31,406 nt of DNA, taken from JAPUDQ01 sp964552765 (GTDB taxonomy: Bacteria > Patescibacteriota > Saccharimonadia > Saccharimonadales > Saccharimonadaceae). Location: contig CAZKIA010000008.1 in the NCBI GenBank assembly GCA_964552765.1, forward strand, positions 1-31,406, in the 5' to 3' direction. The notes beneath the pieces were generated by a model, which saw only the letters and a list, made by a program, of their open reading frames with translations, had not been told where the DNA came from and made no database searches. A program made the position numbers and the translations under genes. This document shows positions 1 through 6,392 of the stretch, piece by piece. The first letter of the stretch is position 1. The number at the start of each line of letters is the position of its first letter.

Positions 1-1017
1 GACGTCGCGGTGATCGATAGCATACTCAAGGGTTACCCAATTGGACTGATATACTTCAACACCGCAGAAAGCGGCAACTACGAAGTGCTTGATGGCCAAC
101 AGCGCATCACGAGTATTGGTCGCTATGTGCGCGGACTCTTCCCTACGCCCGACAGCAATGGCAACATGCAGTACTTTAGCGGGCTTGATTCTGCCGCGCA
201 AAAGCGCATACTCGAAACGCCCCTGCTCGTCTATGTATGTCAGGGCGAAGAGCGCGAGATCAAAGATTGGTTTCGTACCATCAACATCGCCGGTGTACCC
301 CTAAACAACCAAGAAATCCTTAACGCCGTATACAGCGGGCCATTTGTCACCAAGGCACGTGAAGAATTTGCCAACCCGAGCAGTAGCTATGTACAAAAAT
401 GGAGCTCGTACGTGTCGGGCGATATTCGTCGCCAAGAATTTCTAGAGCGTGCCCTGCAGTGGCTCGTGCATAGTGTCGGCGGTAGTATCGACGAATACAT
501 GAGCAAACACCGTCACGACGATACGGTAAACGAACTCAAGACTCATTTTGTATCGGTGATCGACTGGATAGACAGCGTATTTGTCGACGTAAAAAGCGAG
601 ATGAAAGGCCTCGAATGGGGTCGCCTGTACGACCAGTATCACGAGCAGTCGTATAATGCCAATCATGTTGCCGAGCGCGTAAACGCTCTCTATGGCGACG
701 CTGCAGTACGTAGCCGTATAGGAATATTTGAATACGTGCTAGGCGGTGAACACGACAAGAAGCTGCTCGATATCCGCATGTTCGAAGACCGCGACAAAAA
801 GGTCGTGTACGAACGCCAAACAGCCGCCGCCCGCGACGCCGGTAAATCCAACTGCTCGTACTGCGCCATCGGTCACGACGCCAACGCCAGCAAAATCTGG
901 CCCCTCGCCGACATGGACGCCGACCACGTCACCGCCTGGAGCAAAGGCGGCGAAACCACACTCGACAACTGCGAAATGCTCTGCAAACCCCACAACCGCG
1001 CCAAGGGGAATCGGTAG
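1..1017 (+). CDS. DUF262 and HNH endonuclease protein, 5' end outside window
   Basis: The frame is open to the first base, so the gene is cut by the window edge; the GTG at 10 is unlikely to be the true start. The visible N-terminal part carries the DUF262 (ParB/sulfiredoxin-like) signature DGQQRITSI near residues 28-36 of the visible protein. The C-terminal 55 residues form a zinc-supported HNH nuclease: CSYC, then DADHV with the catalytic His, then NCEMLCKPHN. DUF262 proteins hydrolyse nucleotides and are paired with nuclease domains in modification-dependent restriction (GmrSD, SspE). The family is known; restriction of modified or phage DNA is inference. Two small membrane-protein genes follow on the same strand, the first after only 12 bases. 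Codon use is richer in G+C than in those two genes. Confidence 0.85.
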   Translation, partial: DVAVIDSILKGYPIGLIYFNTAESGNYEVLDGQQRITSIGRYVRGLFPTPDSNGNMQYFSGLDSAAQKRILETPLLVYVCQGEEREIKDWFRTINIAGVPLNNQEILNAVYSGPFVTKAREEFANPSSSYVQKWSSYVSGDIRRQEFLERALQWLVHSVGGSIDEYMSKHRHDDTVNELKTHFVSVIDWIDSVFVDVKSEMKGLEWGRLYDQYHEQSYNANHVAERVNALYGDAAVRSRIGIFEYVLGGEHDKKLLDIRMFEDRDKKVVYERQTAAARDAGKSNCSYCAIGHDANASKIWPLADMDADHVTAWSKGGETTLDNCEMLCKPHNRAKGNR

Positions 1018-1029
1018 AGGCTCTAAAAT

Positions 1030-1563
1030 ATGGATGAAGATCGAAAGAAGAGAATTCGGGAGAATACCTTTATACTTAGGGAGATCATTGATAAAATTAA
1101 TGATTCTCAACAGTATTTAATAGAAGGAGTTCTGAAGCCACGTATCGATATTTTGAGAGATACTTCACTCTATACACTATCGTTAATTGCAGCGATGATT
1201 TCTATTATGGTGGTGCCACAATTTAGCAAGTATATAAGCTGCAAGGCATTCTTTATCGCAGGACTACTGATAGCATGCCTTAATTTTGCAATGACACTAG
1301 TCTTTAGGCTACGCCTTGTAGATTATATGGAGGAAATAGTAGTAGACAAGGAGAAAAGATATGGTGCATCTATCTCCAAAATCCAACAGATGGAATATGA
1401 TACCGAGGGGAATTTAGTAACATTGAATAATGAGCTTAACGAAATCAGAGGCAAGAGCTATCCCAAACAAGGTAGCACCGATACCCACTCCCCCTATATT
1501 ACTAATATTATACTGGTTGTTAGCATACTTACTTTTATGTTGTCTCTAAATTTTCATAGCTAA
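1030..1563 (+). CDS. Small three-segment membrane protein, unknown function
   Basis: I do not recognise this 177-residue protein. It has a charged helical N-terminus (about 1-45), two close hydrophobic segments (about 50-70 and 76-95), a charged, probably coiled-coil stretch (about 100-150) and a final hydrophobic segment (about 155-174). It starts 12 bases after the DUF262-HNH stop with no convincing ribosome binding site. Codons are markedly A+T-rich compared with the upstream gene, suggesting a different origin. The same domain plan recurs in the membrane protein starting at 1785. A partner role to the nuclease, for example as a membrane effector, is a guess from position only. Confidence 0.6.
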   Translation: MDEDRKKRIRENTFILREIIDKINDSQQYLIEGVLKPRIDILRDTSLYTLSLIAAMISIMVVPQFSKYISCKAFFIAGLLIACLNFAMTLVFRLRLVDYMEEIVVDKEKRYGASISKIQQMEYDTEGNLVTLNNELNEIRGKSYPKQGSTDTHSPYITNIILVVSILTFMLSLNFHS

Positions 1564-1696
1564 TCAGTTGCATTGCTCGCTTCGGATAAGGTAATATCTA
1601 AATTCATCAACAATCAATCTGCTTATGCTTGATAAGTATGAATTGACCACGATATCCTTATTGCGTAACTATTCGTAAAAAAGTATTGGAGTTGGA

Positions 1697-1798
1697 ATGC
1701 AAGAGGACAGAAATATAAAAGGTGGACAAAACGTCACTACAGGACAAGGGATTGATATCGCAAGTCAGATTGAGGATTCTTCAGATGAAGAGTCGTAA
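1697..1798 (+). CDS. Possible 33-residue leader protein before membrane gene
   Basis: A short acidic frame begins at an ATG preceded by GGAG with 6-base spacing. It runs 33 codons to a TAA at 1796-1798, overlapping the next gene's ATG (1785) by 14 bases in another frame. It has the best ribosome binding site in this gap and could couple translation into the membrane protein downstream. The peptide is hydrophilic (start MQEDRNIKGG, end SSDEES) and unrecognised. It might instead be the original 5' end of the next gene before a frameshift. Confidence 0.35.
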   Translation: MQEDRNIKGGQNVTTGQGIDIASQIEDSSDEES

Positions 1799-2366
1799 AA
1801 CAGCATTTGAAGAAGATATTTCAGCTGATATGTCTCATCTAGGCATCTCGTATGATTCAGCTATACAAAGAGTTCAGGGAGTTTACAATGATTTTAATGC
1901 AAGAAATGATCGACTGATAGAACGACAGAATGATGCTACCAATTTAGCATCGGGAAATTATAATAATCAGATCACCCTCACTGCTACAGCCATCCTTACA
2001 TTCTCCGGAGCGTACGTCGGAGTCATATACAATAACCTCACAAATTGTCAGTACCTGATTTTCATCATTGTTGCTTTATCCGAATTGGCTGCAATTGCGT
2101 GCGTCCTGCTTGACTATCGAATTACTGTTAACTTCCATGAAAATTGGGCAACAACTTATCAGAATATATATAAGGAAGTGAGAGAAAAAGTTGACAATAG
2201 GGACATCCAGTCTGTAAGTGAACTGGGTAAAGTTGAGCAGAAACATGTAAATAAGATGGAAGAAAGAACAACAAAAAAGTTTATGAATTTATCCCTTGTC
2301 TTCTTGGGTGTTGGCGCAGTACTTTTTATGATCTTACTCTTTGGACGTATACCGCATACCACATAA
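1785..2366 (+). CDS. Small membrane protein with helical N-terminus, unknown function
   Basis: Not recognised. I prefer the ATG at 1785, giving 193 residues, because GAGG lies 9 bases upstream; a longer in-frame form from GTG 1722 has no ribosome binding site. The product has a polar helical N-terminal region (about 60 residues), two adjacent membrane segments (about 62-82 and 88-107), a charged helical stretch, and a third hydrophobic segment near the C-terminus (about 165-187). This is the same plan as the protein at 1030-1563, although no clear sequence identity is visible. Base composition is A+T-rich. A membrane partner or effector of the upstream DUF262-HNH nuclease is possible but unproven. 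Confidence 0.6.
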   Translation: MKSRKTAFEEDISADMSHLGISYDSAIQRVQGVYNDFNARNDRLIERQNDATNLASGNYNNQITLTATAILTFSGAYVGVIYNNLTNCQYLIFIIVALSELAAIACVLLDYRITVNFHENWATTYQNIYKEVREKVDNRDIQSVSELGKVEQKHVNKMEERTTKKFMNLSLVFLGVGAVLFMILLFGRIPHTT

Positions 2367-2700
2367 ATAAAACCACTTTTAAAATATGATTAATCGAGGG
2401 CAAAAATGGTCGAGATGTTGCGAATCGCTGCAAAGCAAGCCAACGCCGATCAAAAAGCCCTCGTGACCAAAAAATAAGGGGTATTATTCGCTATATCTAT
2501 TTTGAGTTGCCCTATTATTTTTGAATAATACGCATAAATTAGCACGCTCTAAAATATGCGTATATTGATTTCTATTGATCAAATATTTCAGATTTTATTA
2601 AAATATTATTGACATACACTATGATCATGATATTATCGATGTAATCTGGTAAACCACCAGAGGTGTCGCACGCACTGTGCAGCTTTACAAGGAGTGTGTC
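2367..2700 (+). other. Intergenic region with hairpins and a short coding-like remnant
   Basis: This gap of more than 300 bases separates the A+T-rich membrane genes from a G+C-rich gene. It holds: a 23-codon G+C-rich frame at 2406-2477 (starts MVEMLRIAAK) that looks like a gene remnant; a hairpin at 2513-2530 (7-bp stem, TTTG loop); a 9-bp inverted repeat ATACGCATA/TATGCGTAT at 2528-2536 and 2555-2563; a sigma70-type promoter at 2609-2636; and a leader hairpin TCTGGT/ACCAGA at 2645-2661. Confidence 0.5.
2609..2636 (+). promoter_or_regulatory. Strong sigma70-like promoter for the GRDP-like gene
   Basis: TTGACA (2609-2614) and TATTAT (2631-2636) are separated by 16 bases, close to the vegetative consensus. 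The inferred transcript starts near 2643 and carries a 58-base leader with a small hairpin (2645-2661) before AAGGAG and the ATG at 2701. Confidence 0.7.
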
Positions 2701-3210
2701 ATGACGCACGCAGCAAGCGCCATCATGGTGGCGCCCACGAGCGTTCCGCTCGTGAACCTGTCCATGATCGAGGAGAAGCTCGCGGAGCGTCTCATCGGTC
2801 GCATCATGAAGGACGAGGAGATGCCCCGCGAGCTCGCAGAGCGCATCCTCGATCAGGCCCTCGGCTACCTCAAGTTGGCTGCCGAGCAGCCAGGAGGTCA
2901 CTTCAGCCCATCGCCCCTCGTGGACATCGGCTGGCACACGTTCATCCTGTACACCCGTGAGTACGCGATGTTCTGCAAGAAGATCACGGACGGCAGGTTC
3001 ATCCACCACGAGCCGACGGATGACGACAGCGTCCCCAACCTGAGCCAGGGCCCGTACAAGACGGCCGAGGCGATGAAGAAGGCCGGCATCGTCGTCGATG
3101 AGCCGCTCTGGGCATGCATGCACAGCGGCGATTGCAGTGGTGACTCCGGCCCCGGATGCAGCAACTGCAACGACGGCCAGGGCTGCAAGTGCGGGAGCTG
3201 CAACTACTGA
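2701..3210 (+). CDS. GRDP-like (glycine-rich-domain-like) protein with Cys-rich tail
   Basis: 169 residues from the ATG at 2701, chosen because AAGGAG lies 7 bases upstream; the in-frame ATG at 2677 has no such site. The middle carries LVDIGWHTFILYTREYAMFC followed by GRFIHH. I recognise this from glycine-rich-domain-containing (GRDP-like) proteins, which I associate mainly with Actinobacteria; biochemical function is unknown to me. The last 31 residues contain seven Cys (CMHSGDC, then CSNCNDGQGCKCGSCNY), a likely metal-binding or disulfide tail. Third positions are strongly G or C, unlike the flanking A+T-rich DNA. The gene has its own promoter and hairpin terminator, so it looks like an imported single-gene unit. 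Confidence 0.6.
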   Translation: MTHAASAIMVAPTSVPLVNLSMIEEKLAERLIGRIMKDEEMPRELAERILDQALGYLKLAAEQPGGHFSPSPLVDIGWHTFILYTREYAMFCKKITDGRFIHHEPTDDDSVPNLSQGPYKTAEAMKKAGIVVDEPLWACMHSGDCSGDSGPGCSNCNDGQGCKCGSCNY

Positions 3211-3234
3211 TCGTGAGATCAAGCGGCGACAATC

Positions 3235-3278
3235 AGTCCCGCCGTGACGTCCAGGAATCTGGATGGCACGGCGGGACT
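3235..3278 (+). terminator. Hairpin terminator of GRDP-like gene
   Basis: Perfect 12-bp inverted repeat AGTCCCGCCGTG/CACGGCGGGACT (3235-3246, 3267-3278). Its 20-base loop holds a nested TCCAG-GAAT-CTGGA hairpin. Only a weak T-run (ATTTTA) follows. Confidence 0.7.
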
Positions 3279-3321
3279 CGTCACATTTTAAGATAATTAA
3301 ATATACAATCGTATTTTAATC

Positions 3322-3327
3322 TATAAT
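3322..3327 (+). promoter_or_regulatory. -10 box placing transcription start at the ATG (leaderless)
   Basis: TATAAT is followed by 6 bases and then the ATG at 3334. A start about 7 bases after the -10 box would fall on the A of ATG. There is no Shine-Dalgarno sequence. Confidence 0.6.
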
Positions 3328-3333
3328 AATACT

Positions 3334-3876
3334 ATGAATAAGTGGGACAAATCATACAGTATCGGGCGAGACTTTAGCCAACTATCGACACAGCAAGTTC
3401 AACAGCTTGCATCGATGAGTGGCGATGAGTCATCGAATAAGACATTTCTCGATGTTGGGTGTGGTAGCGGTGCGCTGGTGCGTGACATGTTTCACCGGGG
3501 ATTTACGTCGCACGGCGTTGATCCATCCGATGTTGCGGTGCAGATAGCGCGTGACAGCACGGTGTATAATGGTGAAAAGATTGATTTTACGATAGGATCA
3601 GCCAGCAATGCTCCGCTCGCTACGTATGATCTGGTAGCGTGCAAGTACGTCATCGCATTTGTCGAAAATCGGCGTGAGTTTCTGGCCGAAGTTGCAACAC
3701 GTATGAATGCCCACTCAACACTCGTCATCATCACGCCCGATGCCACTACCCTGCCCGACAACAAAAAAAACATCGCGATCGACGACGCCATACTCATGAG
3801 CGAACTCTCTGAAATCTTTAGCACCATCGACAAACAAGCTATCGCCCGTGACTGGTGGTATGTTTGTCGGCTGTAG
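3334..3876 (+). CDS. Class I SAM-dependent methyltransferase
   Basis: 180 residues with a Rossmann methyltransferase core. Motif I is FLDVGCGSGALVRD (about 35-48), motif II the acidic GVDPS (about 58-62), and the motif IV region is ATYDLVACKYVIAF (about 95-108), followed by a strand-like STLVIITP. The substrate cannot be told from sequence; the short length suggests a small molecule or a partner-assisted activity. It appears monocistronic, with a leaderless-type promoter upstream and the next gene having its own -10 box. Codon use in the second half shifts to more G+C-rich, C-ending codons. Confidence 0.85.
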   Translation: MNKWDKSYSIGRDFSQLSTQQVQQLASMSGDESSNKTFLDVGCGSGALVRDMFHRGFTSHGVDPSDVAVQIARDSTVYNGEKIDFTIGSASNAPLATYDLVACKYVIAFVENRREFLAEVATRMNAHSTLVIITPDATTLPDNKKNIAIDDAILMSELSEIFSTIDKQAIARDWWYVCRL

Positions 3877-3948
3877 GCTATATAGATTTATATTTTATCA
3901 ATGATGGATTAATCACTGTCCATTAGTACTTTTGAACAGTAATCAAGG

Positions 3949-3954
3949 TATAAT
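3949..3954 (+). promoter_or_regulatory. -10 box close to the ATG of the BECR-like gene
   Basis: TATAAT is followed by 9 bases and then the ATG at 3964. The inferred leader is at most 2-3 bases and no Shine-Dalgarno site is visible. Confidence 0.55.
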
Positions 3955-3963
3955 CAAGACATT

Positions 3964-4380
3964 ATGAACAGTTATCAGTCTAAATATAACCTTTTACCCG
4001 GTTCATCTTATGACGAGGTTGTTAAGTATGCTCGTAAAGAATTTAATACAATCCGTAAACTTACAAAACGTCAGCCATACGTGCGCTCAAAATACTTTCA
4101 TGGCGACAAGATATTCGTAACGATATTTTGGGATCATTTGATGCAGAAACACCAAAAAGAACGTCGAATACGATTGAAATTTTATGCTGCTGCAATTGAC
4201 TTGTTGCGCAATAATACTACTGACCCGGTATCTATTATCGAAGATACCAACAAAACAGCTTTTCATCGTTTCTTTGGCATAACGAAGGATGGGGTGGAAT
4301 TTTGTGTTCAGGTAAAACACGATTTACGCACCGGACGAAAAGATTTTATGTCTGTTTTTGCACGTAGGTCAAAGAAATAA
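3964..4380 (+). CDS. Small basic protein resembling PBECR/BECR-fold toxins
   Basis: 138 residues, rich in Lys and Arg, no membrane segment. The C-terminal half (FHRFFGITKDGVEFCVQVK, then RTGRKDFMSVF) resembles the barnase-EndoU-colicin-RelE-like (PBECR) family of RNase-fold proteins encoded by phages and CPR genomes. The N-terminal part carries YARKEFNTIRK and an FWDHL segment. I infer a possible RNA-cleaving or RNA-binding role but cannot assign catalytic residues. The gene is monocistronic with a near-leaderless promoter and no obvious antitoxin partner. A candidate minus-strand sRNA lies directly downstream and could be a regulatory partner, which is speculative. Confidence 0.45.
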   Translation: MNSYQSKYNLLPGSSYDEVVKYARKEFNTIRKLTKRQPYVRSKYFHGDKIFVTIFWDHLMQKHQKERRIRLKFYAAAIDLLRNNTTDPVSIIEDTNKTAFHRFFGITKDGVEFCVQVKHDLRTGRKDFMSVFARRSKK

Positions 4381-4385
4381 TACTA

Positions 4386-4459
4386 AAACAAAAAGTCCCC
4401 CGCTGTGTAGCCTAAAAACTACTCGCCGGAGACTCTGGCGACATGGCATGAGCTATGTC
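4386..4459 (-). ncRNA. Candidate structured small RNA
   Basis: On the minus strand an extended -10 promoter (4467-4475) is followed by about 74 bases with no open frame. They fold into a possible GACAT/ATGTC stem, a strong hairpin CGCCAGA/TCTCCGGCG, and a larger bulged hairpin (outer stem GTCTCC/GGGGAC, inner TAG/CTA). A U-rich tail (TTTTTGTTTT) follows, the form of an intrinsic terminator. No minus-strand gene lies upstream that this terminator could serve, so an independent sRNA is the simplest reading. It matches no RNA family I know. It could alternatively influence the flanking plus-strand genes at 3964 and 4612. Confidence 0.5.
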
Positions 4460-4466
4460 TATATGT

Positions 4467-4475
4467 ATTATAGCA
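4467..4475 (-). promoter_or_regulatory. Extended -10 promoter for the candidate sRNA
   Basis: On the minus strand the sequence is TGC followed by TATAAT, a consensus extended -10 element. No good -35 box is seen 17 bases upstream, which is usual for extended -10 promoters. Confidence 0.55.
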
Positions 4476-4611
4476 TGAAACAGCGGATATTGTGTATTTT
4501 ACTCATCACGCCTGTTGCTAATCTAACACCAGACATCGCTGCTATAGTCGTGATACCATAGGTGCTGAAACTTATATCAAAAATATACATTACCCCTAAT
4601 GGAGTCCCTGC

Positions 4612-5502
4612 ATGGATACACCTGCTCGCACACAAGTCTATATAGCCTACGTAAAGCGCGAGGATGACAGCAACACCCTGATGTTTGCCGACGACCCAAA
4701 GCGCGATGAGCTGGCGATATTGTTTAAAGACCCGTACACCGGGCGTACCAAAATGCCGTTTGACGGTGACATGTCCCCACTCGATGACGATGCGTGCTAT
4801 GAAGTGACGTTATCGCAAAACAGCGTAGAAGCGATGGAGAGCCAGTATGTCACGCTGAGCGCTCAAGTTGGCGGCCTGAGTGACTACGAGCCGGCACTTG
4901 GCGACGAAGGCGGATTGCAACCAATACGCGTGATCTATAGCTTTGACGGCCAAAAGTTGGTGTTTAAGCGAATCCCTGGCTCAAAACGCATCAATGAAAA
5001 CAGGATCATTTCTGTCGATGGTGAGCCGCGCATCACCGACACGACAAGTGTGATCGCGATTGACGATACAGTGGATGCCGTGTACCACGTACCATCGAAG
5101 AAGTTTTATTTTACTGATTTTCAGGCGGCAAAGCATGTGTTTGGTACGCTCGAAGTCTACTACCGCAGTGCCACGCAAAATGAAGTTGATGAATGGCTCG
5201 ATGAGGGGATGTTTGATATCGATAGTCAATTTGACACCTTTGCTATCAGCACGCCAAATCGCAAGCGCATTGCCCTGGCCCGTGACGAGCTAAAGATCGA
5301 TATTACTGATGCAGAGATAAAAGAACGGATACTTAGCTATGCCGGGCTCCATGCACCCCGCATGCTGGTGGTAAATGGCAAGTTCAATATCAAGAAAAAC
5401 TCTGACCTGACTGAAGCCCTGCGCTTCATCACCGGCGCCTACTACCGCAACGAGATCACTGGTGATCTGATGGTCGCCGGCACGCCGAAAAAAGCCAACT
5501 AG
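4612..5502 (+). CDS. DUF4868 / KwaB-like protein (possible Kiwa-type defence)
   Basis: 296 residues, soluble, start supported by GGAG 8 bases upstream. The organisation resembles DUF4868 proteins such as KwaB of the Kiwa anti-phage system: a variable N-terminal half, a central segment VDAVYHVPSKKFYFTDFQAA (about 150-169), an RKRIALARDELKIDIT segment (about 218-233), and a C-terminal DLTEALRFITGAYYRNEITG (about 265-284) like the family's conserved tail. KwaB works with the membrane protein KwaA in known Kiwa systems. No four-segment KwaA-like gene is adjacent, though two small membrane proteins lie 2-3 kb upstream. The family assignment is by eye and moderate; defence is inferred. The gene ends next to a 45-bp terminator repeat. 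Confidence 0.4.
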   Translation: MDTPARTQVYIAYVKREDDSNTLMFADDPKRDELAILFKDPYTGRTKMPFDGDMSPLDDDACYEVTLSQNSVEAMESQYVTLSAQVGGLSDYEPALGDEGGLQPIRVIYSFDGQKLVFKRIPGSKRINENRIISVDGEPRITDTTSVIAIDDTVDAVYHVPSKKFYFTDFQAAKHVFGTLEVYYRSATQNEVDEWLDEGMFDIDSQFDTFAISTPNRKRIALARDELKIDITDAEIKERILSYAGLHAPRMLVVNGKFNIKKNSDLTEALRFITGAYYRNEITGDLMVAGTPKKAN

Positions 5503-5507
5503 CAAAA

Positions 5508-5552
5508 CGCCCGCGCATATTTCAGCGCGGGCAACCGTACTCGGTCGGCGAG
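5508..5552 (-). repeat. Terminator-like repeat, copy 1 of 2
   Basis: About 45 bp, identical to 6347-6391 except one base (5547 G versus 6386 A). It contains a perfect 8-bp hairpin GCCCGCGC/GCGCGGGC with an 8-base loop and a smaller ACCG/CGGT hairpin. On the minus strand the main hairpin is followed by GTTTTG, so it reads as a terminator for the minus-strand gene ending at 5574; the plus-strand gene ending at 5502 abuts it too. Confidence 0.75.
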
Positions 5553-5573
5553 GCATTGTAGCCTGATGGTCGA

Positions 5574-5924
5574 TCAGAAGAATGACCAACCCCTCCTGGT
5601 GTGTCGCAACTCGACAGTCGTGGCACCGGCGACGCTGTTCTTCGCATCGACACAGATCATGATGACCGTCATCGATGGAAGATCGCAGATCATCCAGTGC
5701 GCGGCATGGCCGAGCAAATCACCAGTGAAGTAGAGCGGTGATGCACCGATGTAAAAGCACATCTCTCCACTGATACGACGCACGATACTGCCATCCCGAT
5801 ACACGGAGTAGCCGATCTGGATGTTCGAAGGATCGAGCAACTGGACAGTCGTCCGGTGCATCTCGTACTCTCGCCCATCGGGGCCGAGAATCGTACGCTC
5901 TGGCATTGCCGGGAGCAGTGACAT
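5574..5924 (-). CDS. Unrecognised 116-residue protein in a single-gene unit
   Basis: Not recognised. The start at 5924 is supported by an AAAGAGGTGG-type Shine-Dalgarno site 5 bases upstream. The protein appears soluble, with features suggesting a small beta-rich domain: GPDGREYEMHRTTVQLL, then YSVYRDGSIVRRISG, and a C-terminal VELRHTRRGWSFF. Codon use is richer in G+C than the surrounding A+T-rich intergenic DNA. The gene is monocistronic: promoter at 5974-5979, terminator repeat directly downstream. The same terminator follows the deoxyribosyltransferase-like gene at 6393, so the two may have arrived or been built as similar cassettes. Confidence 0.55.
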   Translation of the reverse strand: MSLLPAMPERTILGPDGREYEMHRTTVQLLDPSNIQIGYSVYRDGSIVRRISGEMCFYIGASPLYFTGDLLGHAAHWMICDLPSMTVIMICVDAKNSVAGATTVELRHTRRGWSFF

Positions 5925-5958
5925 TACCCACCTCTTTCACTAGGAGTAATTTGGTATT

Positions 5959-5979
5959 GGTATACCTTATTTTATTATA
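5959..5979 (-). promoter_or_regulatory. Promoter with overlapping palindrome
   Basis: On the minus strand, TGG-TATAAT (-10 at 5974-5979) is followed 7 bases later by the palindrome GGTATACC (5959-5966) at the expected start site. A partial copy (GGTATT) lies next to it. The palindrome could be a repressor operator; this is inference. Confidence 0.4.
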
Positions 5980-6055
5980 CCATAAATATGTTATTAATAC
6001 AATTATACCCGCTCCAGGATATACAAGACAAAAGTGTAAAGTTAACCATAAATGC

Positions 6056-6061
6056 TATACT
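6056..6061 (+). promoter_or_regulatory. -10 box for leaderless small membrane gene
   Basis: TATACT is followed by 6 bases and the ATG at 6068. Transcription would begin at or next to the start codon; no Shine-Dalgarno site is present. Confidence 0.5.
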
Positions 6062-6067
6062 GTATGT

Positions 6068-6322
6068 ATGATTTTAATTACACACATCATCATCGCACTG
6101 GCGACTGTCATAGCTTCAGGCTGGGCAGCAATTACTCCATCGACTAAGACAATACAAGCAGCACATGCTCTACTAGCAGGTACTATCGTATCGGGTACTG
6201 TATTGGTATTCATGTCACCGATGACACTCACACATGCCTGCGCAAGCGGACTTGCCGTTACGGTTGTGGCACTGGCACTGACACGCGTCGCACGTGGTCG
6301 CCTGGCTCGCTTTACTGCCTAA
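6068..6322 (+). CDS. Small membrane protein, 84 residues
   Basis: I start this gene at the ATG at 6068 rather than at upstream in-frame codons, because the TATACT box at 6056-6061 makes the upstream part promoter DNA. The protein is almost entirely hydrophobic, with three predicted membrane segments (about 2-19, 29-48 and 53-73) and a basic C-terminal tail (TRVARGRLARF). No family is recognised. It converges on the deoxyribosyltransferase-like gene, with terminator repeat copy 2 between them. Confidence 0.5.
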   Translation: MILITHIIIALATVIASGWAAITPSTKTIQAAHALLAGTIVSGTVLVFMSPMTLTHACASGLAVTVVALALTRVARGRLARFTA

Positions 6323-6346
6323 GTAGACTTACAGCATAAAATCAAG

Positions 6347-6391
6347 CGCCCGCGCATATTTCAGCGCGGGCAACCGTACTCGGTCAGCGAG
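6347..6391 (-). repeat. Terminator-like repeat, copy 2 of 2
   Basis: Second copy of the repeat at 5508-5552, with 39 identical bases, one difference and five more identical bases. The hairpin GCCCGCGC/GCGCGGGC is at 6348-6371. It lies between a plus-strand stop (6322) and a minus-strand stop (6393). On the minus strand GCTTGATTTT follows the stem, giving a weaker U-rich tail than copy 1. Confidence 0.75.
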
Positions 6392-6392
6392 C

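Noticed and set aside
2572..3222. 216-codon minus-strand frame opposite the GRDP-like gene
   Set aside because: A shadow frame created by strong third-position G+C in the real plus-strand gene; the plus strand has promoter, SD, terminator and a recognisable motif.
4358..4561. 67-codon plus-strand frame
   Set aside because: It overlaps the end of the BECR-like gene and crosses the hairpins of the candidate sRNA, with no ribosome binding site or protein-like pattern.
5906..6067. N-terminal extension of the small membrane protein
   Set aside because: It overlaps the promoter and start of the divergent gene at 5924 and lies upstream of the TATACT box at 6056.
5508..6391. Integron attC-like sites for the two repeats
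   Set aside because: The hairpins lack recognisable attC core sites and the repeat reads better as a shared terminator.
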